Source: CAZRUM01 sp964603435 (GTDB lineage Bacteria; Patescibacteriota; Patescibacteriia; Magasanikbacterales; UBA922). Taken from it: a DNA stretch of 45,551 nucleotides. This document shows positions 22,356 to 30,973 of this stretch, piece by piece; the first letter of the stretch is position 1; the number at the start of each line of letters is the position of its first letter. Position numbers and translations under genes: made by a program. Location of the stretch: positions 1 through 45,551 of the forward strand of contig CAZRUM010000002.1 in NCBI GenBank assembly GCA_964603435.1, read 5' to 3'. Under the pieces are notes generated by a model. It had not been told where the DNA came from. It ran no database searches and saw only the letters and a program-made list of their open reading frames with translations.

Positions 22356-22814
22356 ATGAATAATCAAAAAAATATTAAATATTGTATGAGTGCTTGTTTG
22401 GTAGGTGTACCATGTAGGTATAGCGGTAAATCAAAATTATATCAAAATTCTCTTGATATATATCTTGAAGGTGAAACATTGGTGATTTGTCCAGAAATAT
22501 TATCTGGACTTCCAACGCCTAGGCCTGCTTGTGAAATTGTTGGTGGAGAAGGTGAAGATGTTTTGTTGGGTACAGCTAAAGTGATAGATAAAAATGGTAA
22601 GGATTATTCAGAAGATTTTATTAATGGTGCTAAGAAAGCATTTGAAATTGTTAAAAAACATAATATTAAAAAAGTTTATTTAAAATCAGGCAGTCCATCT
22701 TGTGGGGCGCAAACTATATATGATGGTGCGTTTGATGGAAATACAAAAAAAGGTAGTGGTGTTTTTGCTGCTCTTTTAAAACGAGAAGGGGTGGAAATAA
22801 TTGAATTGGATTAA
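22356..22814 (+). CDS. DUF523 protein, TudS-type thiouracil desulfurase family
   Basis: DUF523 includes the thiouracil desulfurase TudS, a [4Fe-4S] enzyme that removes sulfur from thio-nucleobases. Family motifs are complete: SACLVGVPCRYSG near residues 13-25, ICPEILSGLPTPRPACEI near 48-65, KSGSPSCGAQTIYDGAFDG near 109-127 and GSGVFAALL near the end. The cysteines C15, C21, C49 and that of SPSCG are candidates for cluster binding. 152 residues is the normal length. It is AT-rich and has no SD, unlike the two GC-rich genes that follow, one of which is a distant relative. Confidence 0.9.
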   Translation: MNNQKNIKYCMSACLVGVPCRYSGKSKLYQNSLDIYLEGETLVICPEILSGLPTPRPACEIVGGEGEDVLLGTAKVIDKNGKDYSEDFINGAKKAFEIVKKHNIKKVYLKSGSPSCGAQTIYDGAFDGNTKKGSGVFAALLKREGVEIIELD

Positions 22815-22918
22815 GACTTTGTATATTAAATATAGAGAGGATATTCATCTGGTGGATATTCGCTTTTGATTTGATACGACAAACAAGGAACATTAACCTA
22901 AAGAGGGGGGGTAATACC

Positions 22919-23446
22919 TTGAAAAGAAGTAACCAGTTCATGTTTGTGCCTTTTTGTGCAATGGCCCAGGGTGTGCGAGCGACAGGAATCGTTCGTAAAT
23001 ATCCGGCTATTGTCAATCCTGTCTTTGAGCTTCTGATGCGATTCAACGTCAACATCGTGCAGATGCCTTGTCCTGAGCTGTTCTTCGACAGCTGGTGTAG
23101 GCGTCCTTGTCAGAAAAAGAAGTACGACACTGTGAAAAATAGGAGTGTGTGTCGTCAGGTGGGAACTGGTGTCGTCGGCATGGTAGAGATGTGCCAGAAA
23201 AACGGTGCACAAGTGTGCGGTATACTGGGGATTGAAAGATCTCCTTCGTGTGCAGTTAGTCTGCTAACTGCGCCTCCGCCGAATCGGATAATCAGCGGTA
23301 AGGGTATTTTTATTGAGGAGTTGCAGAGACTGCTCAGGGAAAGGAAATTGGAAGATAGGGTGCCGTTCGTTGGAATCGACGCTATCAGTGTGGGCAAGAC
23401 CTTGCCTGCTATCAGAGACCTCATCGGCCCTCCAGGAAGGAGCTAG
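22919..23446 (+). CDS. GC-rich TudS-related putative desulfidase
   Basis: The start TTG 22919 was chosen because GAGGGGGGG lies about seven bases upstream; an in-frame TTG at 22871 has no SD. The roughly 175 residues carry the pattern of TudS-related proteins: an N-terminal PFCAMAQGVRATG, VQMPCPELFF in the middle, a cysteine pair around SWCRRPC, and GILGIERSPSCAVS. Several cysteines could hold an iron-sulfur cluster. It lies next to a DUF523 gene of the same broad superfamily and three bases before the PP-loop gene, with which it forms an operon. Composition is distinctly GC-richer than DUF523. The function as desulfidase is inferred from the family. Confidence 0.65.
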   Translation: MKRSNQFMFVPFCAMAQGVRATGIVRKYPAIVNPVFELLMRFNVNIVQMPCPELFFDSWCRRPCQKKKYDTVKNRSVCRQVGTGVVGMVEMCQKNGAQVCGILGIERSPSCAVSLLTAPPPNRIISGKGIFIEELQRLLRERKLEDRVPFVGIDAISVGKTLPAIRDLIGPPGRS

Positions 23447-23449
23447 CTT

Positions 23450-24160
23450 ATGCAAGAAAGAATAATCAATATAATGCAGAGCTTCGTGAGTGGTCTGAAG
23501 GGGGAGGAGCCGAAAAAAATAGGCATCCTCTTCTCTGGCGGTCGGGACAGCTCTATCCTCGCTGCCGCTCTCGCCTGTGTCTCTGGTGTAGAAATTCATC
23601 TCCTTACTATGACGAACGGCGTGAGTCATGGTTTGGACAGGATCGAGGCACAGGCTGCCAAGATCAAGAGGGTGTCAGAAGAGAACGGCGTTGTGTTGTA
23701 TCGTAAAGTCATCGATGTCACGGATCAGTTTCAGAAGCTGGTCATGCGGGAGATCGAGAAGGATTTCATCAAGCGAAAGTTCGCCAGTCTTCTGACCTGT
23801 GTTGGGTGTAAATACATCATGCATGTGGCTGCACTCGACTACGCGAAGCAGATGGATCTTGACGCCATGGTGGACGGATACAGCGTACGTCAGGAGGAGT
23901 TTCCTGAACAGACACATACCTTCATGAAGCGAGTGGAGAACCTCTACGCTTTCGAAGGGGTGGTGGCTTGTTCGCCGTTGTACGAAGTTCTCGACACTAG
24001 AGAGAACATCATCGCGATCCTCCATGCCTTCGGTTTGGAGAAGAGTGAAGGAAACTGTATGTTTGCTTTCGCCTTCTCACCTGCCTTACCTCAGGATATC
24101 ATCCTCTATCTCGACGCTCTGGAGCGTCGATTGGAGGAAGATCCTTTCATTAGCGTGTAA
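23450..24160 (+). CDS. PP-loop ATP pyrophosphatase family protein
   Basis: PP-loop enzymes activate substrates by adenylation, for example in tRNA thiolation or 7-cyano-deazaguanine synthesis. The N-terminal SGGRDSSILAAAL (near residues 29-41) is the PP-loop. A CVGC motif lies near 116-119, and other cysteines occur near 173 and 206. The protein is 236 residues, GC-rich, with SD AAGGAG seven bases before ATG 23450. It follows the TudS-like gene by three bases, so the two are cotranscribed. A thiolation or sulfur-recycling role with the desulfidases is inference; an amide-forming PP-loop enzyme remains possible. Confidence 0.75.
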   Translation: MQERIINIMQSFVSGLKGEEPKKIGILFSGGRDSSILAAALACVSGVEIHLLTMTNGVSHGLDRIEAQAAKIKRVSEENGVVLYRKVIDVTDQFQKLVMREIEKDFIKRKFASLLTCVGCKYIMHVAALDYAKQMDLDAMVDGYSVRQEEFPEQTHTFMKRVENLYAFEGVVACSPLYEVLDTRENIIAILHAFGLEKSEGNCMFAFAFSPALPQDIILYLDALERRLEEDPFISV

Positions 24161-24240
24161 TTCAACACGCAACCCTCCCCCCTATTCTTTAGTACACATA
24201 TTTTGTGTAGTAAAGAGCAGAAAGTTTGGATTGCGTGTGG
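24153..24240 (+). promoter_or_regulatory. 3' structured region with alternative pairings
   Basis: ACACGC (24165-24170) can pair with GCGTGT at the end of the PP-loop gene (24153-24158) or with GCGTGT at 24233-24238 (8 bp with flanks ACACGCAA/TTGCGTGT). Between them an inner hairpin pairs CTTTAGTACACA with TGTGTAGTAAAG, one mismatch. No gene lies here. Confidence 0.55.
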
Positions 24241-24286
24241 GATAAAAACAATAAAACACCCTATCGGGTGTTTTATTGTTTTTATC
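24241..24286. terminator. 21-bp perfect terminator stem
   Basis: GATAAAAACAATAAAACACCC pairs perfectly with the 21 bases at 24266-24286 around TATC. T-rich on one side and A-rich on the other, so it works in both directions. Confidence 0.85.
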
Positions 24287-24298
24287 CTTCATATACAA

Positions 24299-24312
24299 CG
24301 ACGCTTGCGTCG
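24299..24312. repeat. Small GC hairpin
   Basis: CGACGC and GCGTCG around TT, an isolated palindrome between two terminators. Confidence 0.5.
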
Positions 24313-24329
24313 GAGTGGAATTATAAAGA

Positions 24330-24372
24330 AAACAAAAATACCCCGAGGCTCTGCCTCGGGGTATTTTTGTTT
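24330..24372. terminator. 20-bp terminator stem at the end of the 24371-26548 gene
   Basis: AAACAAAAATACCCCGAGGC pairs with the 20 bases at 24353-24372 around TCT. It overlaps the minus-strand stop codon and ends that gene. Confidence 0.9.
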
Positions 24373-26548
24373 AATTCAGCAAATATTCATAAACCCAAAC
24401 TCTACCTTCGTAAAGTTCCCACCAGTTGTCAGCTTCTAGTTTGGCGGCATCACGAATCTCAGCTGCAGGAGCCCAGTAGTTTGTATGAACAAAATAAGCT
24501 TTCTTGACTCCGGCAAATTGCATGGCCTCTACCATCCATTTCTTTAAAGGTTCTTCGTAAACCATCTTGCGGAAGTATTGATAAAATGGACCACCAGTTG
24601 GAATAGAATAAAAATACTGTGGACCTTGTAAGGTTTCGTGATATTTTGCAAAGCTAAATTCGTGTAGAGCGGCTGTAGCAATAGTTTGATTTGTTAGAAC
24701 AATATAGTCTTTCTTACCTTCGTTGCGTTTATCAATTGTTCGGACTGTACCAATATCAGCTGCGCGAATATTAAAGCCTGTGTAGTAGGAGATAGTGTCG
24801 CGAGTAGGATAAGTAAAAAACCAAGAGATAAGAAGTAGGGCAGAAAATACTATGGCAATTAGGAATTGTCTGCCTGATTGTTTTTTTATTAAAATAAAAA
24901 GTTGGCGTAAGGCTAAGACAAAAAAAGGAATCATTAATATCAAACCCAAGTCTAGTAGGCGAGTGCCGTAGAGTCTTTGGTCGTAGGAAATGACGTTGGC
25001 AAATTTTACTGAAGTGATAAGAATAAAACTAGATAAAATTAAACCGAGAACTGTTGTTAGCCAAAAGCCGAGGTTTTTTAGTTTTAGTTTTTTGTAAGCA
25101 ATAAAAATTCCCAAAATTATTACGACAACGCAGAGTGGTTTTATAAAGTCGCGATAATAATATAAAATTTGCAAAGGTAGTTCGCCTTTTTCTATAAAAA
25201 TATAATGAGGGCGTTTGAAAATTACTAAGAAGTTATTTATATTTGCAACGAAGCTGTGAAAGGTGATAGAACCAGCTTGTCTTAGAGAATTGAGATAGAG
25301 TGTGGCTGGGACTGTTAGTGTTAAAATAATAAAATAGAGTGGGTAAAAAATAGCACGGAATTTTTTCTTGGCAAATAAAATAGAACCTAAATAAATCACA
25401 GTCATGGGTAGTCCAATGAAAGGGTGAATAGCACAGGTGGTGAAAACTAAAATCCAACCAAACATGTTAGTTCTAAAATCGCCAAATTTATCCCGCACCA
25501 CAAGGGTGCAGGACTCGTCCTGTATTGTAGGGGTACCGGATTCGTACCAAATCCACATACCTATTACAAAAGCCATAAGTAAGGCAAAGTTGTTTGGTGT
25601 GGTAACAATAAAAAAACTAAGTGGGATGAGGGGGATAAGAGCGAGAGCGGGGATTAGCTTGTATTTAAAATCTAACCTAGATAAAGAAAAATAACTGACG
25701 GCTGGTAGTAATATTCCAGCGCCTATTGGTACAATGATTTTATCTAGATTATAAATTGAAATTTTTGTAAGTAGACTGCCGGCAACGACTAGAACATATT
25801 GTCCTATATAGTAGGGAACTTTTGGTAGAATAGAACCGTTTTCTAGAATCCATTTTTCTGTGGCTTGGTGGATATGCATGTCAAAACCAAAACCGTATTT
25901 GAAAATAATAAGCGCTACACTCAGCATCAGAATATTGTGCGTAGTTAGAATTAACAAATTGGAAGGTGAATGTTTTGATTTTTGTAAAACCCAGAGTAGT
26001 AGTAGGGTGATTATAGCAAAGAAGATAAAAAATCTTGACCCCATAATAGTCCAAGGGGAGATGAGGGTGTCAGAAAAACGCCGTCCAATGAGAACAGAAA
26101 ACATCATTAGTTGTCCGACTAAAATTATCAAGACAAATATTTTGGTTGATAAATAAGATTTTATGTAGGCATAGGACTCTAGATCAATTTCTGTTTCTAC
26201 ATTTTCAAAAATATCTTTTTCTTGCGTTTTGTGGAAAGCAAAAATTATCGGTGGAATTATAAGTACGGCAGTGACGATGTTTATATTTATTTCATAAAAC
26301 CAATAGACACCTGAAAGAATAATTATTCCTAGACCTGCTAGAGCCAAACTACCAAACAAAATTTGCCAGATACGTTTTTCTGTGGGCAAAATTTGACCAC
26401 CAGCATAGTAGCCAAAGAAAAATAAATAAAACAGAGTAAAAAATGTACTCCAAATAGGGTTGGTCATTTCACGCAAACCAAAAATTGCCAGTATTGTAAT
26501 TAAACTGCCAAAAATGATATACTTGCCATTGTTAACTAGTCTTTGCAT
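24371..26548 (-). CDS. Large polytopic membrane protein, GT-C-like
   Basis: The 725-residue protein has about a dozen or more membrane helices, followed by a soluble C-terminal part (about residues 590-725: TYPTRDTISYYTGFNI...). This layout, many helices and then a short extracytoplasmic domain, is that of GT-C glycosyltransferases or oligosaccharide-handling membrane proteins, but I see no decisive catalytic motif; an early loop contains HIHQATEKW. Residues about 334-352 (in the stretch ESGTPTIQDESCTLVV) are encoded by palindromic repeats at 25491-25549, in frame. A similar protein lies at 28188-30476. Start ATG 26548; no SD. Confidence 0.75.
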   Translation of the reverse strand: MQRLVNNGKYIIFGSLITILAIFGLREMTNPIWSTFFTLFYLFFFGYYAGGQILPTEKRIWQILFGSLALAGLGIIILSGVYWFYEININIVTAVLIIPPIIFAFHKTQEKDIFENVETEIDLESYAYIKSYLSTKIFVLIILVGQLMMFSVLIGRRFSDTLISPWTIMGSRFFIFFAIITLLLLWVLQKSKHSPSNLLILTTHNILMLSVALIIFKYGFGFDMHIHQATEKWILENGSILPKVPYYIGQYVLVVAGSLLTKISIYNLDKIIVPIGAGILLPAVSYFSLSRLDFKYKLIPALALIPLIPLSFFIVTTPNNFALLMAFVIGMWIWYESGTPTIQDESCTLVVRDKFGDFRTNMFGWILVFTTCAIHPFIGLPMTVIYLGSILFAKKKFRAIFYPLYFIILTLTVPATLYLNSLRQAGSITFHSFVANINNFLVIFKRPHYIFIEKGELPLQILYYYRDFIKPLCVVVIILGIFIAYKKLKLKNLGFWLTTVLGLILSSFILITSVKFANVISYDQRLYGTRLLDLGLILMIPFFVLALRQLFILIKKQSGRQFLIAIVFSALLLISWFFTYPTRDTISYYTGFNIRAADIGTVRTIDKRNEGKKDYIVLTNQTIATAALHEFSFAKYHETLQGPQYFYSIPTGGPFYQYFRKMVYEEPLKKWMVEAMQFAGVKKAYFVHTNYWAPAAEIRDAAKLEADNWWELYEGRVWVYEYLLN
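25491..25549. repeat. Three small palindromes inserted in frame in a membrane protein gene
   Basis: Three adjacent palindromes: GCACC/GGTGC, CAGGAC/GTCCTG around GA, and GGTAC/GTACC. They add about 20 residues to a loop between membrane helices and are GC-richer than the surrounding gene. Confidence 0.75.
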
Positions 26549-26594
26549 AGTCCTTTTATCTATCCTCTTCTAATACTAAGATTATAACAGAAAT

Positions 26595-27221
26595 ATGGGC
26601 AGAATCAAATATTTCGTGGAAAAACATCCAAAATTGTTTGAATATTTAAAAAGTGAAGAAATACATCCGCACGATCATTTCATGGCGCGGACTTTTTTGA
26701 AATTGGTTCCAGAGTCTGTTTCACCAAATCAAGTGACAGCTTTTCGTATAGTTATGACACCAATTGTTTTTCTTTTGGTTTTGTCAGTACAATATAAACT
26801 AGGGGTTATAATGTTTATATTGGTAGCTTTTACAGATGTGATAGACGGTTCCTTGGCAAGAACAAGAAGTAAGATTACACGCTTTGGTATGATGTTTGAT
26901 CCTTTGGCTGATAAACTTTTGATTGGGTCAATGGTGATTTTGTTGGTTTTTAAGTATTTTAATTTTTATTTAGGTTTGGCAATTTTGGGACTTGAGATTA
27001 CTTTTATTGTTGTCAGTGCTCTGTCAGTCAAATATAAATTTAAAACAGTAAAGATGGCAAACCTTTGGGGGAAGATAAAGATGTTTTTGCAGGTTCTGGC
27101 GGTTTCGGTTACCTTATTGGCTTTAGTATTAGATATTCCTTATTTACTTACAATTGCTTCTGGTATTTTTGGTCTGGCAGTTGGGTTTGCAATAATAAGT
27201 TTGTTTACTTACGGAATATAA
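26595..27221 (+). CDS. CDP-alcohol phosphatidyltransferase (PgsA-like)
   Basis: These membrane enzymes join a CDP-linked lipid and an alcohol, for example making phosphatidylglycerol phosphate. The signature D-x2-DG-x2-AR-x8-G-x3-D-x3-D is complete: TDVIDGSLARTR (near residues 80-91) and then FGMMFDPLADK. 208 residues with about five or six membrane helices. The start ATG 26595 lies 46 bases from the divergent start of the membrane protein at 26548, a shared promoter region. No SD. The particular alcohol (glycerol phosphate, inositol or other) cannot be told. Confidence 0.9.
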   Translation: MGRIKYFVEKHPKLFEYLKSEEIHPHDHFMARTFLKLVPESVSPNQVTAFRIVMTPIVFLLVLSVQYKLGVIMFILVAFTDVIDGSLARTRSKITRFGMMFDPLADKLLIGSMVILLVFKYFNFYLGLAILGLEITFIVVSALSVKYKFKTVKMANLWGKIKMFLQVLAVSVTLLALVLDIPYLLTIASGIFGLAVGFAIISLFTYGI

Positions 27222-27308
27222 TTAAACATACTAAATACAAAAAGTACAAAAATACAGACAAAAAGAAGTAGATACAAAATAAATAGTTATTGTCTTTAAA
27301 AAAGAAGG

Positions 27309-27332
27309 AACCTCGCCGGAGTGGGCGAGGTG
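27309..27332 (-). terminator. Terminator of the 27333-28124 gene
   Basis: CCTCGCC and GGCGAGG pair around a 5-base loop; on the minus strand the stem is followed by TTCCTTCTTTTTT. The 27222-27308 stretch has nothing else that I can call. Confidence 0.75.
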
Positions 27333-28124
27333 TTAGGCGGGGTTGTGTTGCTTCAGCTTGCTGAGCAAGCTTTTGTGAGCAAAGGGAATCGCGAGAATCA
27401 GGCAGGTAAGACCTACCCAGAAACTCCACGATGAAAGAGCGGGAAGGGCAAGGATGAGACCGCCGAGTCCTATCATCTCCAGTGCCATTTTCAACTTTCC
27501 AGAACCTTTCGCACGGAGATCAAGACTGTTACCATTACCTTCGTAATGATTGTAGTAGTAGTCATGGACTCGAACAATGCCTAGCACTACTTCGTAGCAG
27601 AGAAGACAGAGTGTTGCGAATCCGCTGGTGAGCAGTAGGGTCGAGGATGTTTCGGTGTACTGTGCCATAAGAGCAACAATAACCAAAACGAGAAAGAAGT
27701 AGAACTTGTCACAAAAGGCATCTAAAAAAGCTCCTAGATCTTTATCATCCTTGTAGCCGAGTTCTTCGTGTGCAGTAGCTACTAGTCCATCGACAAAGTC
27801 GAGAATGCCCCCAACGACATAGATCCAGAAGCCTGGTAAAATCAGATCTTCATAGAGAAGTACTCCGATTGGAAAGACTAACAAGGTTCGAAAAATGGTT
27901 ACGACGTTGGCCGTGATGAAGAATACTCTTTCTCGCCCTTTTAGATCCTTTTCCTTCAACCTCTTCGGAAGAAGATTGAGTACTCGGGTGGGTATGAGCC
28001 AGACAGGGAAATGTCTAGGGAAGAGAACTTTGGCTACTGGCATCAGCTTCTTGCGAAGCTCAGTGTAGAATTGAGAAAACCAACCAAGAACTATTCCAAG
28101 AGCTATTGAGATCATTGAGTTCAT
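27333..28124 (-). CDS. GC-rich CDP-alcohol phosphatidyltransferase-like protein
   Basis: A second member of the same fold beside the PgsA-like gene, but GC-rich and SD-bearing. The signature reads LDFVDGLVATAHEELG (AT where AR is conserved), then LGAFLDAFCDKFYFF, so all four acidic positions are present. Hydrophobic helices flank it. The start ATG (28122-28124) is preceded by AAGAGGTG at a good distance; an in-frame GTG nine bases upstream overlaps that SD. About 263 residues. A nine-base word TGAACTCAA is repeated at the start. Substrate unknown. Confidence 0.85.
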   Translation of the reverse strand: MNSMISIALGIVLGWFSQFYTELRKKLMPVAKVLFPRHFPVWLIPTRVLNLLPKRLKEKDLKGRERVFFITANVVTIFRTLLVFPIGVLLYEDLILPGFWIYVVGGILDFVDGLVATAHEELGYKDDKDLGAFLDAFCDKFYFFLVLVIVALMAQYTETSSTLLLTSGFATLCLLCYEVVLGIVRVHDYYYNHYEGNGNSLDLRAKGSGKLKMALEMIGLGGLILALPALSSWSFWVGLTCLILAIPFAHKSLLSKLKQHNPA

Positions 28125-28187
28125 TGAGTTCACCTCTTATATCTGAGCCTCGTAGAGGCGATTTGTGTGCCTGGTCAAAGAACGATA

Positions 28188-30476
28188 ATGAATCCTAACA
28201 ATATTATAAATACAAGTCAAGCTATGAATTTATTAAAAAAACAATTAAATTTAATATTAGTGTTAATCACATTGTTATTTTTGCATTTTAATTTAATAGA
28301 TTTACAGAGTAGGTTTTTTGGTTGGGTGTTGTTTGTTGTTTTTATAATTCTTACTGGAAAGTGGTGGCAAGAGATCTTGCGAAGAGTTTTTAGTTTTAAT
28401 AGTAAAACTTTTCTTAATAAAATATTTTCTTGGTTTTCAGTTTTTACCTTGTTAGGACTTTTTAGTTCCGTCGCCTTGGTTTTTTATCGTCTGACCGATT
28501 TGGTAGTCTGGGGAGTTTATTTGTTAGTAGCCCTATTTAGCTTTTTGCTGTATGTCCGTGTAAAAAAATGTCGGATACGTAATAAAGAAAACTTTTCTCC
28601 AGAGTCCAATAAAAATTTTATTTTGTTTGGTAGTAGTCTAACAATATTTTTAGTTTACATTTCTTTGTGGATGGTTGGATTATTTTTACTTTATAAATCA
28701 ACTTCTACTGGGGTTCTAATGTCACCATGGCAAACTATTTCAGAATACTTTTTACCAGTATTTTTTGTCCTTACCTTGCTCTCTGGTTTGTTTTTATTTA
28801 GTAAATACAAAAGCAAGGTAATTTTGTTTATCTTTATTTTGCAATCAATTTTAATTCATCTTTATCTTCCAATGTCACATGAAATGCCATGGGGAGGAGA
28901 TGTCTGGCGTCACTTGGCTGTGGAAAATAAACTGGTACAGGAAGAATATGTTTTGCCAGTATTGGTAGGAGAGGAAGCTACTTGGAGAGAAGTTATCGGA
29001 GTAGATTTACCAGAAATATTTTTGACGCCACATAAATATAGCTATGGACAGCTCTGGGGTACCAGTGTTTTGCTTTCAAAAACTTTGCGGGTTGATTTAT
29101 TACAAATCAATCGTTGGCTCGTGCCAATTTTGTGGAGTCTGGTTATGCCTTTTATTTTATTTAGACTAGGTTGGATGTTATTTGGTTCAAAGCGACGTGG
29201 GCTGTGGTTAGTCTGGGTGTCTAGTTTCACTTTCCCTTTTCAGGTTTTGGGAGCGATTAGTTTGCCAGTCGCCTTAGGTTCAATTTTATTTTTATTTAGT
29301 CTAATGCTTTGGTTGCAATATTTGCGTGATAAAAATAAGTGGCAAAGAAATTTGGTTTTGGTGTTGGGTCTTCTGATGTTATTTGGTTATTCACTTCACT
29401 TTATTTTGTTTTGGTTGGTAGTTGTGATTTCTTGTTTAGTAAAACTTGCCATATCCAAAACACCAGCCATTCCACATATTAAAAAGATTTTTAAAATTAA
29501 GTCCGTTGTATTTAATTACGTTTCAATTATAGGTTTGATGATTGTGGCTATATTTGTTTTGCCCGCCATTGAAGTTTGGAGGAATATTAGTTTTATGCCA
29601 GACAGTATTGCTTGGTGGCAGAATTTTAAACAATTGATTGGGCAGCTAACAGGTTGGTTTTATGCTGCGTCTATTCGTCCGCATGATATCTTGAGTAATA
29701 ATTTTATTTTCAATCATACACCAGACTACGCTTTTGTTAGTAATATTTTTAATACTTGGCGCTGGTGGCTAGTACCTATAATGATTGTCATAATAATTTT
29801 GACAAAATATTCTGCTTTTAAAATTTTGCATAGTAAAAATAATTTACTTCATAAAGTTTTATTAGTTTTTACTAGTATGACGTTTGGTGGGTATATGATT
29901 GGTTGGTTTGTGTTAGAAGGGGATAGACTTCTTACTAGGCGTTTGGATTTGTTATTGGCATTTTCATTTGTTGTATTTGTTATTTTGGCTTTACAAAACT
30001 TTTTAGAAAAAACAAAGCTTAAAAAAATATATTTACGTATTTTAGTTTTACTTTGTGTGATTATTTTTTCTTGGTTTGGTACCTTTACTTATGCTTCTGG
30101 TCCAGATATGAGGGTTATGTCAAACGCTGAGTATGAAGTTGCAGGGCATATTTTACAAACAGAATCTGATTGTGTGTTGGCTGATACTTACGTCCTATTA
30201 TCTTTAGAAGCCTTATCAGGTGGAGCAATCGTCGGCGGAGGATTTCCTATAGACTATCAGTTTGGCCAAAAAGAAAGAGTTAAATTATTTAATAAATTAA
30301 CAGATAATCCAGAAGACGGCGATTTGATAAAAGCTAAAGAATTAACTAATTCCGAGAGTTGTATCTTTGTACAAAAGAGCGAGTTGTTTTCTGAAGAAAA
30401 AATTGATAAACTAAACAAGATCTTTGATACAGAGCCTACTCTGTTTAACGGGTTCTTTATTTATTTAAATAACTAA
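28188..30476 (+). CDS. Large polytopic membrane protein, GT-C-like
   Basis: About 762 residues with some fourteen membrane helices. A first extracytoplasmic loop holds SHEMPWGGDVWRHLAVENKL (near residue 235), whose acidic/histidine cluster after the first helices is the usual place of GT-C catalytic residues. The C-terminus is soluble (YASGPDMRVMSNAEYE and beyond). It resembles the 24371-26548 protein in layout. The start is uncertain: ATG 28188 or ATG 28224, which would begin MNLLKKQLN; neither has an SD. It ends four bases before the HIT gene. Confidence 0.75.
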   Translation: MNPNNIINTSQAMNLLKKQLNLILVLITLLFLHFNLIDLQSRFFGWVLFVVFIILTGKWWQEILRRVFSFNSKTFLNKIFSWFSVFTLLGLFSSVALVFYRLTDLVVWGVYLLVALFSFLLYVRVKKCRIRNKENFSPESNKNFILFGSSLTIFLVYISLWMVGLFLLYKSTSTGVLMSPWQTISEYFLPVFFVLTLLSGLFLFSKYKSKVILFIFILQSILIHLYLPMSHEMPWGGDVWRHLAVENKLVQEEYVLPVLVGEEATWREVIGVDLPEIFLTPHKYSYGQLWGTSVLLSKTLRVDLLQINRWLVPILWSLVMPFILFRLGWMLFGSKRRGLWLVWVSSFTFPFQVLGAISLPVALGSILFLFSLMLWLQYLRDKNKWQRNLVLVLGLLMLFGYSLHFILFWLVVVISCLVKLAISKTPAIPHIKKIFKIKSVVFNYVSIIGLMIVAIFVLPAIEVWRNISFMPDSIAWWQNFKQLIGQLTGWFYAASIRPHDILSNNFIFNHTPDYAFVSNIFNTWRWWLVPIMIVIIILTKYSAFKILHSKNNLLHKVLLVFTSMTFGGYMIGWFVLEGDRLLTRRLDLLLAFSFVVFVILALQNFLEKTKLKKIYLRILVLLCVIIFSWFGTFTYASGPDMRVMSNAEYEVAGHILQTESDCVLADTYVLLSLEALSGGAIVGGGFPIDYQFGQKERVKLFNKLTDNPEDGDLIKAKELTNSESCIFVQKSELFSEEKIDKLNKIFDTEPTLFNGFFIYLNN

Positions 30477-30480
30477 TAAT

Positions 30481-30885
30481 ATGGAAGACTGTATTTTTTG
30501 TAAAATTACAAAAGGAGAAATACCAAACTATACTGTGTATGAGGATGAAAAAGTTTTGGCTTTTTTGGATATTTATCCGCATTCAAAGGGTCACACAGTG
30601 GTAATTCCAAAAGTTCATGCTGAGACAATTTTTGATTTGAATGAAGATTTGCTGGAGCATATAACTCTTGGTCTAAAAAGAACAATGGAGGGTATTGACA
30701 GTGTATTGCAGCCAGATGGATTTAACGTTGGTTGGAACCACGGAGAAAAGGCTGGTCAAGTCGTGCCACATCTTCATATTCACATCATACCTCGCTATGA
30801 TGGTGATGGTGGAGGAAGTATACATTCTATTATAAAAAATCCTGGTAGTAAGTCAGTCGAAGAAATTCATAATTTATTTAAATAA
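30481..30885 (+). CDS. HIT family nucleotide hydrolase/transferase
   Basis: HIT proteins hydrolyse or transfer nucleoside phosphates through a histidine triad. The 134-residue protein has CIFC near the N-terminus (zinc-type HIT), IPKGEIP-like early residues, GHTVVIPKVHAE near residue 41, and HLHIHIIPRY near 99, the triad. The start ATG 30481 lies four bases after the membrane gene's stop. Exact substrate is unclear; AMP-linked compounds are usual. No SD. Confidence 0.95.
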   Translation: MEDCIFCKITKGEIPNYTVYEDEKVLAFLDIYPHSKGHTVVIPKVHAETIFDLNEDLLEHITLGLKRTMEGIDSVLQPDGFNVGWNHGEKAGQVVPHLHIHIIPRYDGDGGGSIHSIIKNPGSKSVEEIHNLFK

Positions 30886-30887
30886 TT

Positions 30888-30965
30888 CACATTCTAATTA
30901 CGAATCAGTACGAATTTTCGAATTTCGAAATTTCGAACCACGAAGTGGATTTCGTAATTCGAATG
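30888..30965. repeat. Long AT-rich inverted repeat between HIT and Nudix genes
   Basis: CATTCTAATTACGAATC at the left pairs imperfectly with GATTTCGTAATTCGAATG at the right; the inner part repeats TTTCGAA words and contains a CCACGAAGTGG stem. It ends eight bases before the Nudix ATG. Confidence 0.75.
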
Positions 30966-30973
30966 TATATATT

